DNA from: Edaphobacter sp.
GTDB taxonomy: Bacteria > Acidobacteriota > Terriglobia > Terriglobales > Acidobacteriaceae
Direction of reading: 5' to 3'
Assembly: GCA_025462755.1 (NCBI GenBank)
Contig: JAOAPF010000313.1
Coordinates: 1 to 42,530, forward strand
Length of the DNA: 42,530 nucleotides
The stretch's first letter is position 1. Every line of letters starts with the position of its first letter. Positions 33,673-41,931 of this stretch are shown one piece after another. The position numbers were made by a program, and so were the translations under genes. A model generated the notes under the pieces. The model saw only the letters and a program-made list of their open reading frames with translations, was not told the DNA's origin and searched no databases.

Positions 33673-34359
33673 ATGAATCAACGACCGCCGCTCACACTGG
33701 TCAAGGATCGCGAGAAGGTGCACGAGGGCTCGAATTATGCACAGTATGGAATCGCTCTTGGGCGACCTGTACTGCGCGCCCTCGAAAAACGCGGGATCTA
33801 TTGTCACGCCGGAGTGTCAGTCGAGCACCAGCATCTGGCTAAACGTTACGTTCTGCGTGGCACGGAATCGGGCGGGGCTGTGGCCGATATGGCCCGCTAT
33901 TGCGCCTATTTCGACTCAGAGGGCAAGCCTCTCCCATGGTTGCAACCGCTCGACTCCCTCTCCGGAAATGGCAGGCATGCAGTGGTCATCGCGCCGGAAT
34001 TCGTCAGGATCGATATGCTGCGTTTCGGTCGAACCTATGAGTTGGCCATCTCGAGGCATGACCTGTCATCCCTTGAAATACGGACTCGACCCATCGTCAA
34101 CTCGACGCTATTGTTTCGCGGCCATCAAGGCACGTTGGCCGTCGAACTCTGGAAAGAGAATCAGCGCAAGCTCCGCGGTTCAATCTCGCCGGTTTTTTAT
34201 ACGTCGGCTGGGGAAACGAAACAACTGCCCGAGATATTCGAGCACGTTGTAAGAAAGGTGACGGGCGCCCTGTCGTGCCTTGGGTGTAAGCATACCCACG
34301 TGTCTGTGCCTCCCGCAATCGAACTAGCTTCCCGCGAGGTGCGACATGGAGGTTCGTGA
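33673..34359 (+). CDS. Unknown protein after the primase
   Basis: A 228-residue protein with no recognised family. Near the C-terminus it carries CLGCKHTHVS, a possible half zinc site. The body is predicted mixed alpha/beta. The ATG at 33673 follows GGAGAGA and lies 13 bases after the primase stop; the upstream open part (from 33523) overlaps the primase in another frame and is ignored. It is likely in one operon with the primase. Confidence 0.6.
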   Translation: MNQRPPLTLVKDREKVHEGSNYAQYGIALGRPVLRALEKRGIYCHAGVSVEHQHLAKRYVLRGTESGGAVADMARYCAYFDSEGKPLPWLQPLDSLSGNGRHAVVIAPEFVRIDMLRFGRTYELAISRHDLSSLEIRTRPIVNSTLLFRGHQGTLAVELWKENQRKLRGSISPVFYTSAGETKQLPEIFEHVVRKVTGALSCLGCKHTHVSVPPAIELASREVRHGGS

Positions 34360-34579
34360 ACCGGATTGGCGTCCCTTGGAGGCTGTTCTAGCCCCTCACG
34401 CATGTGAGGACTTCATGTATATGGGCCACGCCGGCGACCTTGTGCTCTATAAGCACCGCGACACCCGGCGATATCTCAACATCGATGCAATCACTGGGCG
34501 CTTCTACCGCTATGTAGACGGGGGATATGTCGAGGTTGAACGTGACTGGGGCCTTGGCCACGTTCAAGGACTGATTTGA
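34346..34579 (+). CDS. Small acidic protein, unknown
   Basis: A 77-residue protein that overlaps the preceding gene by 14 bases. It looks beta-rich (DLVLYKHRDTRRYLNID, GRFYRYVDGGYVEVERDWG). No family is recognised. It sits 16 bases before the SSB gene. Confidence 0.55.
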   Translation: MEVREPDWRPLEAVLAPHACEDFMYMGHAGDLVLYKHRDTRRYLNIDAITGRFYRYVDGGYVEVERDWGLGHVQGLI

Positions 34580-34595
34580 GAAAAGGAGAACAAGG

Positions 34596-35039
34596 ATGTC
34601 GAAGAGCGTCAACAAAGTCTTGTTGCTGGGCAATGTCGGGAAGGATCCCGAGGTCTATAACCTGCACAGCGGAATTGTGGTCAACCTCTCACTGGCAACG
34701 AACGAGTCGTTCAAAGACGGTCGGGGCGACTGGCAGGAGAGAGTTGAGTGGCACAACCTCGTGGCCTTCCAGCGGACTGCGGAAATCATCCGGGATTATG
34801 TACGGAAGGGCTCAAGGATCTTCGTTGAGGGGAAGCTGCGAACTCATTCCTGGGACGACAAGCAGTCAGGAGAACGTAGGCACAAGAAGGAGATTCTCGT
34901 TTCCGAAGTGAGCCTTTTGTCGTTGGGTACATCAGCTGATCACTCGAGCGCCAGAGGGCTTGAAGACGGCGACGATGACTTCCCGCATTACGCACAATAC
35001 GCACAGGGTGAGATCACTCGGGCAGAAGTCCCGTATTAG
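34596..35039 (+). CDS. ssb: Single-stranded DNA-binding protein
   Basis: A 147-residue SSB. The OB fold (about 1-110) is typical: VNKVLLLGNVGKDPEV, VVNLSLATNES, VEWHNLVAFQRTAEI, VRKGSRIFVEGKLRTHSW. It coats single-stranded DNA during transfer and repair. The usual DDDIPF end is missing: a similar acidic patch, DGDDDFPHY, is followed by 17 more residues ending in AEVPY, so docking of host repair proteins may be altered. Ribosome site AAAAGGAG precedes the ATG. Confidence 0.92.
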   Translation: MSKSVNKVLLLGNVGKDPEVYNLHSGIVVNLSLATNESFKDGRGDWQERVEWHNLVAFQRTAEIIRDYVRKGSRIFVEGKLRTHSWDDKQSGERRHKKEILVSEVSLLSLGTSADHSSARGLEDGDDDFPHYAQYAQGEITRAEVPY

Positions 35040-35092
35040 GGTACCTTTCGTCAGTGCGGATGCCGCCGTCCCGCCAGGATGGCGTAATTTTC

Positions 35093-35122
35093 ATGACAAC
35101 ATGGCAGGCAAGGGAGTATCCT
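35093..35122 (+). promoter_or_regulatory. Candidate promoter of the Xre/RES pair
   Basis: ATGACA (35093-35098) and TATCCT (35117-35122) are separated by 18 bases. The next ATG, at 35129, lies 7 bases after the -10 box, so the message could be leaderless. Confidence 0.4.
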
Positions 35123-35128
35123 AGAAAT

Positions 35129-35611
35129 ATGGCCACTCTGACGAGAACAAAGCGTGTCGAACTGCCGGCAGGAACGAGATCTGTTAGGAGAACTCTACAC
35201 TTCGGCACACGGGGTTCCAGCCTCGGTCTAAGGGCGACGACGACGCCCCAACTCATCCAACAGCTCGAAGTGGGGCTGTCTTTTGAGGCATTGCAAGCGC
35301 TCGAATCCAACAGCGGTCTTGATGTACTGGCTCTTGCAACGCTGATCGGAATCCCCGAGCGAACGCTCGCGCGTCGAAGAAGTGCTGGGCGTTTGGCTCC
35401 CGAGGAATCTGAGCGTTTGTTACGGATCTCGAACATCTTCGAAAAAGCCGTGGAGCTGTTCGAAGGAGATGCAGACGCAGCGGTGCTCTGGCTGACGACG
35501 CCAAAGAAAGCTCTCAACGGTCAGCAGCCACTTCAGTACTCCCGGACAGAGCCGGGAGCCCGTGAAGTGGAGAATCTGATTGGCCGCGTGGAGCACGGTG
35601 TCTTCGCTTGA
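35129..35611 (+). CDS. Xre/MbcA/ParS-type antitoxin
   Basis: A 160-residue antitoxin. Its N-terminal half is basic and its centre is a helix-turn-helix (NSGLDVLALATLIGIPERTLARRRSAG), followed by the MbcA/ParS toxin-binding domain (ERLLRISNIFEKAVELFEGDADAAVLWLTTPKKAL). It neutralises the downstream RES toxin and probably represses its own promoter. The chosen ATG fits a leaderless message; earlier ATGs at 35054 and 35093 are possible. The last codons overlap the toxin start. Confidence 0.82.
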   Translation: MATLTRTKRVELPAGTRSVRRTLHFGTRGSSLGLRATTTPQLIQQLEVGLSFEALQALESNSGLDVLALATLIGIPERTLARRRSAGRLAPEESERLLRISNIFEKAVELFEGDADAAVLWLTTPKKALNGQQPLQYSRTEPGAREVENLIGRVEHGVFA

Positions 35612-36078
35612 AGGTCACAGCATGGAGAATCACGAAGCACAAGCATCTCAATTCGGCTTTCACAGGCGAGGGTGCCCGGCTCTTTGGTGGCAGATGGAAC
35701 AGCAGCGGAACCCCGATGATTTACGTGGCCCAGTCCCAATCACTCGCAGTGCTTGAGGTGCTGGTTCACCTGGACTCCGCGGCGATTCTCGAAAAATACG
35801 TTCTCCTGCGGGTCGACTTTGACGAGTCCAAGGTCACAGACCTGAAGAAATCAGAACTTCCTACTTCCTGGAGAGCGGATCCTCCTCCTATCGAGACACA
35901 AGCGATAGGAGACGACTGGGCGGCAGCCGAAAAGTCGCTAGCCCTTCGAGTCCCGAGCACCTTGGTGCCGGGGGAATCGAACTTCCTCTTGAATCCGCTG
36001 CACCCCGACTTCAAGACGTTGAAGGTTTTCAAACCGCAGTCATTCCGTTTCGATCCCAGGTTAAGCGAAAGGGATTGA
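35608..36078 (+). CDS. RES-domain toxin
   Basis: A 156-residue toxin of the RES family, which consumes NAD+. Hallmarks are WRITKHKH near the start, RLFGGRWNSSGTPMIYVAQS (the RES Arg and Tyr segment), and SLAVLEVLVHL. It begins with a TTG codon whose last two bases lie in the antitoxin stop (TTGA), so translation is coupled to the antitoxin. A strong terminator follows at 36109. The pair acts as an addiction or phage-defence module for the element. Confidence 0.87.
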   Translation: MKVTAWRITKHKHLNSAFTGEGARLFGGRWNSSGTPMIYVAQSQSLAVLEVLVHLDSAAILEKYVLLRVDFDESKVTDLKKSELPTSWRADPPPIETQAIGDDWAAAEKSLALRVPSTLVPGESNFLLNPLHPDFKTLKVFKPQSFRFDPRLSERD

Positions 36079-36108
36079 TCCCTCCCAAACAGATGCAGAC
36101 CTAGTCCA

Positions 36109-36136
36109 GGGCGGCCACCGGCCGCCCTTTTGTTTT
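36109..36136 (+). terminator. Rho-independent terminator after the RES toxin
   Basis: GGGCGGCC (36109-36116) pairs perfectly with GGCCGCCC (36120-36127) around an ACC loop, followed by TTTTGTTTT. Confidence 0.92.
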
Positions 36137-36179
36137 GGACGCAGCTTGGAACTAAGTGAGTCCTCGAAAGGAGTACACG

Positions 36180-37064
36180 ATGGCGACCGCAAGAAAGCTC
36201 TCTGCTGAAGAACAGCGAGAGTTGCTCGCGCAACTTGAAGTCCCCTTTGACCCAGCGATGGTGGAATGGAAAGTCGTACGCCGAGCTCGCTCGGGACGAC
36301 GCGGTGCCGTACTACCTTTCGCTGATCCCCGCGCTTACACCGACCGACTAAACGAAGTACTGACAACTGCGGGATGGAATCGCACCTTCGCTCTGTCAAC
36401 GCTATCGAACCTAACCCGCCGGCTATGGGATGGAAGGTCCATCTCCACTGGCAAAGTGTTGGTAAGCGGCACCGTCACCATCAATCGCCTGGGAAGTCAC
36501 CCCGGCAATGGAGAAGCGTGGGCCGACAGAGACCACTCCGTCACTGCGGCGGAAGCCCAGGCCTTCAGGCGGGCATGTGTCGGTTTTGGCTTGGGTCGAT
36601 ACTTATACCGCTTCCGCGAAGCGTGGGTTCCCCTTAATCGATACGGCGAGCCGCTGAGCAAACCCACTTTGCCGGACTGGGCTTTACCTCCTGGATTCAG
36701 TGCGTCCCGTCCTAGCCGGGATGCACGAGGTCCTCTGGACCAACACCTCACAGCAAAGATCGAGAGTTTCCGGGAGTTGCTCGGGGACTCGATCTACACG
36801 GAAATTCTCACCCGTTCGGGACATAGTCAGCAGGCGGGGCTAATCCCCAACGCAACACGGCAAAAGAAAGTCCTCGAATGGATGGAATCTGCGTCGAGGG
36901 GGTTCGCCAGAGCTCGGGCGCTTGCCGAGACTTTAGGCGAAGCGAAGTTCATGGCCGTCATAGACGGCTTGAACATCGGCTCGATGGTGGACATCTCAAG
37001 TCTCGAAACCCTGAGGCTTCTGGTAGACACTCTTGCCGGTTCCGTCCGGCAGGACGCTGCATAA
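36180..37064 (+). CDS. Rad52-like single-strand annealing protein
   Basis: A 294-residue protein. Residues about 40-145 follow the Rad52/Rad22 family pattern: DPRAYTDRLNEVLTTAGWNR, GKVLVSGTVTINR, then AEAQAFRRACVGFGLGRYLYR. Such proteins bind single strands and anneal complementary DNA. The C-terminal part is helical and unrecognised. The ATG at 36180 follows AAAGGAG. Placed between SSB/primase and the AAA+ gene, it fits recombination or repair of the transferred strand. A hairpin terminator candidate follows. Confidence 0.75.
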   Translation: MATARKLSAEEQRELLAQLEVPFDPAMVEWKVVRRARSGRRGAVLPFADPRAYTDRLNEVLTTAGWNRTFALSTLSNLTRRLWDGRSISTGKVLVSGTVTINRLGSHPGNGEAWADRDHSVTAAEAQAFRRACVGFGLGRYLYRFREAWVPLNRYGEPLSKPTLPDWALPPGFSASRPSRDARGPLDQHLTAKIESFRELLGDSIYTEILTRSGHSQQAGLIPNATRQKKVLEWMESASRGFARARALAETLGEAKFMAVIDGLNIGSMVDISSLETLRLLVDTLAGSVRQDAA

Positions 37065-37089
37065 CTTCTTCAATATCAATGTCCACACA

Positions 37090-37125
37090 GGAGGGCAGCG
37101 ATCCGCTGCCCTCCTTATGCTGTTT
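37090..37125 (+). terminator. Hairpin terminator candidate after the Rad52-like gene
   Basis: GGAGGGCAGCG (37090-37100) pairs with CGCTGCCCTCC (37104-37114), an 11-bp perfect stem with a 3-base loop. The tail is TTATGCTGTTT, a poor T tract, so termination may be partial. Confidence 0.65.
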
Positions 37126-37136
37126 GGAGGATTCCT

Positions 37137-37385
37137 ATGCGCAACGTGAAGATGCTTCGCACGGAGCCAAACTTTGTCAGCATTCCCGCCGAGATGGCGA
37201 TCTACTGTGAGAACTGTGAAAACGTTTCGAATTCTGCCCAACGCCGTTGTGGTGTGTGCGGCAGTGAAGCGATCTTCAGCCTGACCACCCTTATCGACGG
37301 CCCCCCGAGTGGACCCGGTCCGGGTTCCGCCCCACTTAGGTGCATTGTTCCGACGCTGCATTTTGAGCGGGAAAGGGCCGCATAG
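37137..37385 (+). CDS. Small zinc-ribbon-like protein
   Basis: An 82-residue protein with CENC and CGVC about 15 residues apart, a likely zinc ribbon, after a short lead. The end is Pro/Gly-rich and then basic. TTTGGAGG precedes the ATG. No family is recognised. It may bind DNA or protein and lies just ahead of the AAA+ gene. Confidence 0.55.
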   Translation: MRNVKMLRTEPNFVSIPAEMAIYCENCENVSNSAQRRCGVCGSEAIFSLTTLIDGPPSGPGPGSAPLRCIVPTLHFERERAA

Positions 37386-37415
37386 CTCCAAAGATTGCGA
37401 AGGAAGAGGTGCCCG

Positions 37416-39623
37416 ATGCAGAGCGAGACCCAAATCGAGGAGATCGAACCGTCTTACAATGGATACGTTGTTCCGGAGTCGATTGAGTTGGCGACTGCAT
37501 TGGACCAATACTGGCTCGAACGCCGGGCGCTCTGTGAGGAGACCATAGAGCGCTACAGCGTTGCTGCGGGTGACACGGCCGCCGAACGGGATTGGCAGAG
37601 CTTTTGCTCCCACGGAACAAGCTTCCTCAAGAAGTACCTGTCTAAGGCAGCGGATTCGATTGATGCTCCCCTGCGCGAACACTGGCGGTGCAGCTTTTCG
37701 ATGGCGCGCGAGGCCAGAAAGGCTTTCGAAAAGGAAGCAACAGTCGAGGCTTGGATTCCGTTCTCACAGTATCCTCTTAAATTTGCATGCGCGGCCCCAA
37801 CAACCGGCACGTACACGGTTCGTGAGATTTCAGAATCTGCCCACCCCGAGAATTTCGCACTTGGGAAAACCCATGTCATGGTTCGGTGGAACGATACTTA
37901 TCTATTTGTGATCCTCCCAAACCAATCGTTCGTGACAATGAGCACATTCAACTTCACCAAGAGTGATACGACTTGGAGTACTGAGGAGGTATTGCCACGG
38001 GTATTTGCAGCCACACTCGCACAGTTTGGGTCCAAACTTCTCGAGGCAGAAACCAAATTCATGCCCCTACGTGCGGTGTGGAATGCAAGAGGGCAAGTGT
38101 CTCGGGCGACGGCCCAACTGCATACGATTAGCCGTTCCGCCGATACCTGGCAGAGGGTTCAACTTCCCGACGCCCAGAAGCTAGACATCCTTCGCCGGAT
38201 GGAGCTGTTCGAAAACTCCGACCCTGCCGCGCCCCGCGGGCTTCTCCTTCACGGACCCACGGGCACGGGCAAGTCGCTGATCGCCAGAACGCTAGCCGAA
38301 ACACTGAGTTGCGACTTTCAGAGCCTTTCGCTTGCCGACATCAAGCAGGAGCATTTGGGAGCCAGCGGCAAGCGAGTTCGCGAAATATGGGATCAGGCGA
38401 GAGCTCATCGGCCTTCCATCATCTTCATTGACGAATGCGATGGCGTGTTCGGCCGTCGCGGCGCAGCAGAGACAGATGTAATCGCTGCTGACGTCGTCGG
38501 AGCCTTCCTTGCGGAATGGGACGGCATCGAGCAAACGTCAGGGATCATGGTTATCGGCGCAACCAATAAGCGGAGCATGCTTGATGATGCTATTCTCTCG
38601 CGCTTTGGATGGGAGGTGGAAGTCCCGCTCCCGGCCGCGCCCGAACGGCGGCACATCCTGGAGCAGGAGCTCAAAGCCAACCGTATCGAAATGGAGTTGC
38701 CAGACGATACTGGATCCTTGACCCAGGGAATGAGCGGCCGGGACATCCGGAATCTGGCGGCGGCTACGAAGTCACTCGCCCACCCGAACCCACCGACAGC
38801 CGAGCATCTGTTTGAAGCCGTCGGCGCTGCCAGAAAGCGAGGCAACGCACGGGTCGGCCACGCCGCGACGTGGGAAAGCTTAACGCTCGAACTTGCCGAG
38901 CTCGAACGGCTCAGGCTTATCTCAGCTCTGCTCCGGGACGCCGAAAAGTGGCGCGCCCAGGGGGTTGGCGTTCCAAACAGCTTGCTGCTGACTGGTCCCG
39001 ATAGTGGAACCAAGAGACAGCTTGCGCAAACTCTCTCCAACGAGAGCGGCCTTACGTTCCTCGCACCCACGCTCTCCGACTTCAAAGCGAACTATTCCGG
39101 CCAGAGCGGCAATCGCGTAAAGCTCTTTTTCGAGCGAGCGCGCGCCAGCTCTCCAGCAATCGTATTTCTGGACCGACTGGACATGATCGCTCCGAGTCGA
39201 AACGTGGCCAACGCAACCGATGCTCTCAGCAACGAAATCATCGGGCAGTTGGCCCAGGAGTGCGAGCGAGCGCAGTACAGCGATGGCCACGTGTTCCTTC
39301 TTGGTGCAACTAGCAAGCCTGACCAAGTGGATTCGGAGGTTCTGGACTGCTTCCAAGAGAGGATGGCCGTGGCACTCCCAAACCGGGACGCCCGAATCAA
39401 GCTCTTTACCCGGTTGTTGACGGACAAGAAGATCGACTTCTCTTTGGGTGACGGAGCCCTTCTCCTCGCGGAACTCACCGAGGGGAAGAGCCTTGACAGC
39501 CGTGACATCGAAAACTCGGTACAGGCTGCCCAGCAGAGGGCGCTGCTCAGAGCGGTCAGGAATGGTGGGCCGGAGCATTACTCAATATCGTTGGATGATT
39601 TCGAGTCGCTCCAATTGACTTGA
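37416..39623 (+). CDS. Double AAA+ ATPase (Cdc48-like), second module degenerate
   Basis: A 735-residue protein. Residues 1-230 are an unrecognised N-terminal domain. The first AAA+ module is intact: Walker A GPTGTGKS (280-287), Walker B IIFIDECD (Asp339-Glu340), sensor-1 VIGATNK and an RFGWEVEV segment with the arginine finger. In the second, Walker A is altered to GPDSGTKRQ (527-535) and Walker B to IVFLDRLD (Asp586-Arg587), so hydrolysis is doubtful. It probably unfolds or remodels protein complexes. The ATG at 37416 follows GGAAGAGG; longer starts are possible. The partner substrate is unknown. Confidence 0.85.
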   Translation: MQSETQIEEIEPSYNGYVVPESIELATALDQYWLERRALCEETIERYSVAAGDTAAERDWQSFCSHGTSFLKKYLSKAADSIDAPLREHWRCSFSMAREARKAFEKEATVEAWIPFSQYPLKFACAAPTTGTYTVREISESAHPENFALGKTHVMVRWNDTYLFVILPNQSFVTMSTFNFTKSDTTWSTEEVLPRVFAATLAQFGSKLLEAETKFMPLRAVWNARGQVSRATAQLHTISRSADTWQRVQLPDAQKLDILRRMELFENSDPAAPRGLLLHGPTGTGKSLIARTLAETLSCDFQSLSLADIKQEHLGASGKRVREIWDQARAHRPSIIFIDECDGVFGRRGAAETDVIAADVVGAFLAEWDGIEQTSGIMVIGATNKRSMLDDAILSRFGWEVEVPLPAAPERRHILEQELKANRIEMELPDDTGSLTQGMSGRDIRNLAAATKSLAHPNPPTAEHLFEAVGAARKRGNARVGHAATWESLTLELAELERLRLISALLRDAEKWRAQGVGVPNSLLLTGPDSGTKRQLAQTLSNESGLTFLAPTLSDFKANYSGQSGNRVKLFFERARASSPAIVFLDRLDMIAPSRNVANATDALSNEIIGQLAQECERAQYSDGHVFLLGATSKPDQVDSEVLDCFQERMAVALPNRDARIKLFTRLLTDKKIDFSLGDGALLLAELTEGKSLDSRDIENSVQAAQQRALLRAVRNGGPEHYSISLDDFESLQLT

Positions 39624-39748
39624 AGATGGTCCAGAGGAGTCTGGCCCCTACATGTGCGGGATCAGTTTCCAACGATCTGAATGCCCTACTCTTTGTCTGC
39701 GCTATCTGCACTGCGTGTAGACCGCTCGGCGATACAGCCCCAGGTGTG

Positions 39749-39780
39749 TTATACTTTAATATAATATTTACGGAGGAGAC
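39749..39780 (+). promoter_or_regulatory. AT-rich promoter/operator region of mazE
   Basis: TTATACTTTAATATAATATTTA contains two -10-like hexamers, TATACT and TATAAT, but no clear -35 box at proper distance. GGAGGAG lies just before the MazE start. Such AT-rich sequence is where MazE/MazF complexes usually repress their own operon. The stretch stands out in an otherwise GC-rich window. Confidence 0.5.
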
Positions 39781-40038
39781 ATGCATACAACGAACCTGCG
39801 TAAAGTCGGCGGCTCTATCATGCTAGCCGTACCTCCTGCGATTCTCGACCTTTTGCATCTTGAGGTTGGGGCTGTCGTGGGTCTGGAAGTCGATGGAGAA
39901 CGTCTCGTCATCGATCCCAACGTCAAGCCTCGCTATACTTTGGCAGAATTGTTGGACGCCTCAGATTACTCCCAGCCACAACCGCCCGAAGAGCGGGAGT
40001 GGATTGACGCGCCATCCGTCGGTGGTGAGTTGCTATGA
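39781..40038 (+). CDS. MazE/ChpS-type antitoxin (AbrB-like fold)
   Basis: An 85-residue antitoxin. Residues 1-45 form an AbrB-like swapped-hairpin DNA-binding domain (LRKVGGSIMLAVPPAILDLL, VGLEVDGERLVI), and the end is an acidic tail (PPEEREWIDAPSVG) that should block the toxin. Its stop overlaps the toxin start (ATGA). Confidence 0.87.
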   Translation: MHTTNLRKVGGSIMLAVPPAILDLLHLEVGAVVGLEVDGERLVIDPNVKPRYTLAELLDASDYSQPQPPEEREWIDAPSVGGELL

Positions 40039-40361
40039 ACCGTGGGGATATCTACATGGTGTCGCTCGATCCCACTCAAGGACAGGAACAACATGGCCAT
40101 CGTCCGGTTTTGGTGATCTCTCCCACCCTTTTCAACGCCGCAACCAAACTCCCTGTAGTTCTGCCGATCACCAATGGTGGAGAGTTCGCGCGCCGTATTG
40201 GCTTCGCTGTTCCCCTCTCTGGCATTCGGACCACCGGCGTCGTGAGATGTGACCAACCGCGGGTGCTCGACATCCACGCCAGGGGTGGGAAAAAGGTGGA
40301 TAGCCTTCCCCCCGAGATTCTGGATGACGTGCTAGCAAGAACAGCGACCCTCTTCCAGTAG
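40035..40361 (+). CDS. mazF: MazF/ChpB-type endoribonuclease toxin
   Basis: A 108-residue toxin of the MazF/PemK family, which cuts mRNA. Motifs are MNRGDIYMVSLDPTQGQEQ at the start, HRPVLVISP with the catalytic-site Arg, LPVVLPIT with the Thr, and VVRCDQPRVLD. It overlaps the antitoxin by 4 bases. This is the second toxin-antitoxin pair and the last gene of the + strand accessory block. Confidence 0.92.
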   Translation: MNRGDIYMVSLDPTQGQEQHGHRPVLVISPTLFNAATKLPVVLPITNGGEFARRIGFAVPLSGIRTTGVVRCDQPRVLDIHARGGKKVDSLPPEILDDVLARTATLFQ

Positions 40362-40646
40362 CCATATTGCAAGGACTTGGTCTCGCTTCTCGACTGTCGC
40401 TATTGGTCACTCTTTACTAAGCCGGGGATCCCCGCAACGAAGAATTTGGACAATAGCCAACCGAAAAGCCGTTGTACCAAGAGCCATATACGAATGCCTT
40501 CGGCGTAGCGTAGATGTTGTGAACTCTGGGGAACCACATCCGCCGACCAACTGCTGGAGATACCCAAATTGATCGCGGGTAGTGATTGTCCATAGAAACC
40601 TTGGCTGTGCAGTGAAATGGGTTGTTGAGTGACGTTCCGCTCGTGT
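40362..40646. other. 285-base gap, no gene seen
   Basis: No frame, RNA gene or clear terminator was found, and there is no repeat of the tRNA-Cys 3' end. It is where + strand element genes give way to - strand metabolic genes, so a boundary may lie near it. Confidence 0.45.
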
Positions 40647-41048
40647 TTACTTCGGAAACGACTCGCCGAACATCGGATTCCCGCTCTTGGACTGTTGCTC
40701 GGTAGCCTCGTCCTGAATGACATCCCAGTGTTCGACGAGAATTCCATCCTTCAAGCGAACGACGTCCGCTGCGATCCAGTTCACCGGAAGTCCGATGTTG
40801 GAGAACCGGCCATGAACGATGACGTAGTCACCTTCTGCAAGAATCACCCCGGGCTCATACTTGAGCGATGGCGGCGCAGCCTTGATCAGGTTGAAGAGCC
40901 CGTCTCGTCCCGGCTCGATGTGGGCGCTGTGTTGAATGTAGTTGGGAGACCAAAATCGCTCCGCAGCCGTGTAGTCTCGCTTATTGAACAGGGTATCGAA
41001 TGCCTCCAGTACGATCGCCTTATTCTTCTCCGCATTTGAATCGCTCAT
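40647..41048 (-). CDS. NTF2-like/SnoaL-family protein
   Basis: A 133-residue protein with the SnoaL-like ester cyclase/NTF2 layout: VLEAFDTLFNKRDYTAAERFW, YIQHSAHIEPGRDGL, VILAEGDYVIVHGRF and VRLKDGILVEHWDVIQ, where His and Asp would line the pocket. Substrate unknown; many relatives are bound to small aromatics or act as cyclases. The ATG at 41048 follows AGGAGAGGA. It lies upstream of nothing on its strand and beside the SDR and OYE genes. Confidence 0.85.
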   Translation of the reverse strand: MSDSNAEKNKAIVLEAFDTLFNKRDYTAAERFWSPNYIQHSAHIEPGRDGLFNLIKAAPPSLKYEPGVILAEGDYVIVHGRFSNIGLPVNWIAADVVRLKDGILVEHWDVIQDEATEQQSKSGNPMFGESFPK

Positions 41049-41142
41049 TGTTTTCCTCTCCTGCAAATCGACGTTGGACGTTTTTGTTATGAGCGGGTTC
41101 ATGAAGCTCGCTCAAGGAGCGAGGCAGCGCAGCGGCTCTCAA

Positions 41143-41880
41143 TCAGATTTGTCCTCTGCCGCCATCAACGAACAGTTCGATACCCGTGACGAAACTGGAG
41201 TCATCCGAAGCTAGAAACAACGCCGCCTTGGCAATTTCATCGGGTTCGCCCATGCGTCCCATTGGGATGGTGGACACAATTCGTGCTATGGCGTCTGCAG
41301 GTTGCCCATCAATAGCTGGCGTATCGGTCGGACCTGGGCTAATAACGTTTGAACGAATATGGCGATCCTTGAGATCCGAGGTCCAGGTTCGGACGAACGA
41401 GCGGAGCGCGGCCTTCGTTGCGCCGTAGACGCCGAAGGCGGGCGTACCTTTCACGCTCGCGACCGAGCCGTTGAGAATGATAGAGCCGCCATTATTCATT
41501 AAAGGAAGGGCCTTTTGTACCGTGAACAGCGTTCCCTTAACATTGATGCTGAATAGTCTGTCGAAATGCTCCTCTGTGATCTTTCCCAAGGGAGCAAATT
41601 CAGCAACGCCGGCGTTGGCGAAAACGACATCGATTCTCCCTTTCGACTTAACGACCTCATAGAGACGATCAAGGTCGGTCAATTTGGCAACGTCTCCCTG
41701 AACGCCAGTAACGTTGCTACCGATTGCTTGCACGGCCTCGTCGAGTTCCTTTTGACGACGGCCCGTGATGAATACGTAGGCCCCCTCTTTCACGAAGAGC
41801 TTTGCTGTAGCCAACCCTATCCCGGTTGTGCCACCAGTAATCACTGCTACTTTTCCTTGCAGCTTCTTAGTTTCGGTCAT
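41143..41880 (-). CDS. SDR-family oxidoreductase
   Basis: A 245-residue classical short-chain dehydrogenase: cofactor motif TGGTTGIG near residues 15-23, NAG at about 89-91, a Ser in [10 protein letters not shown], the catalytic YGATK (Tyr and Lys), and SPGPTDTP. It should use NAD(P)H to reduce or oxidise a carbonyl or alcohol; an Arg after the first strand (GRRQKE) suggests NADPH. Ends with the conserved DGGRGQI. Reads in the same direction as the OYE gene upstream of it. Confidence 0.93.
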   Translation of the reverse strand: MTETKKLQGKVAVITGGTTGIGLATAKLFVKEGAYVFITGRRQKELDEAVQAIGSNVTGVQGDVAKLTDLDRLYEVVKSKGRIDVVFANAGVAEFAPLGKITEEHFDRLFSINVKGTLFTVQKALPLMNNGGSIILNGSVASVKGTPAFGVYGATKAALRSFVRTWTSDLKDRHIRSNVISPGPTDTPAIDGQPADAIARIVSTIPMGRMGEPDEIAKAALFLASDDSSFVTGIELFVDGGRGQI

Positions 41881-41931
41881 CGGTGATCCTCATTCGCCCT
41901 TGTTCTGTTCGCGGGTGTTGTCTTTGCATGG

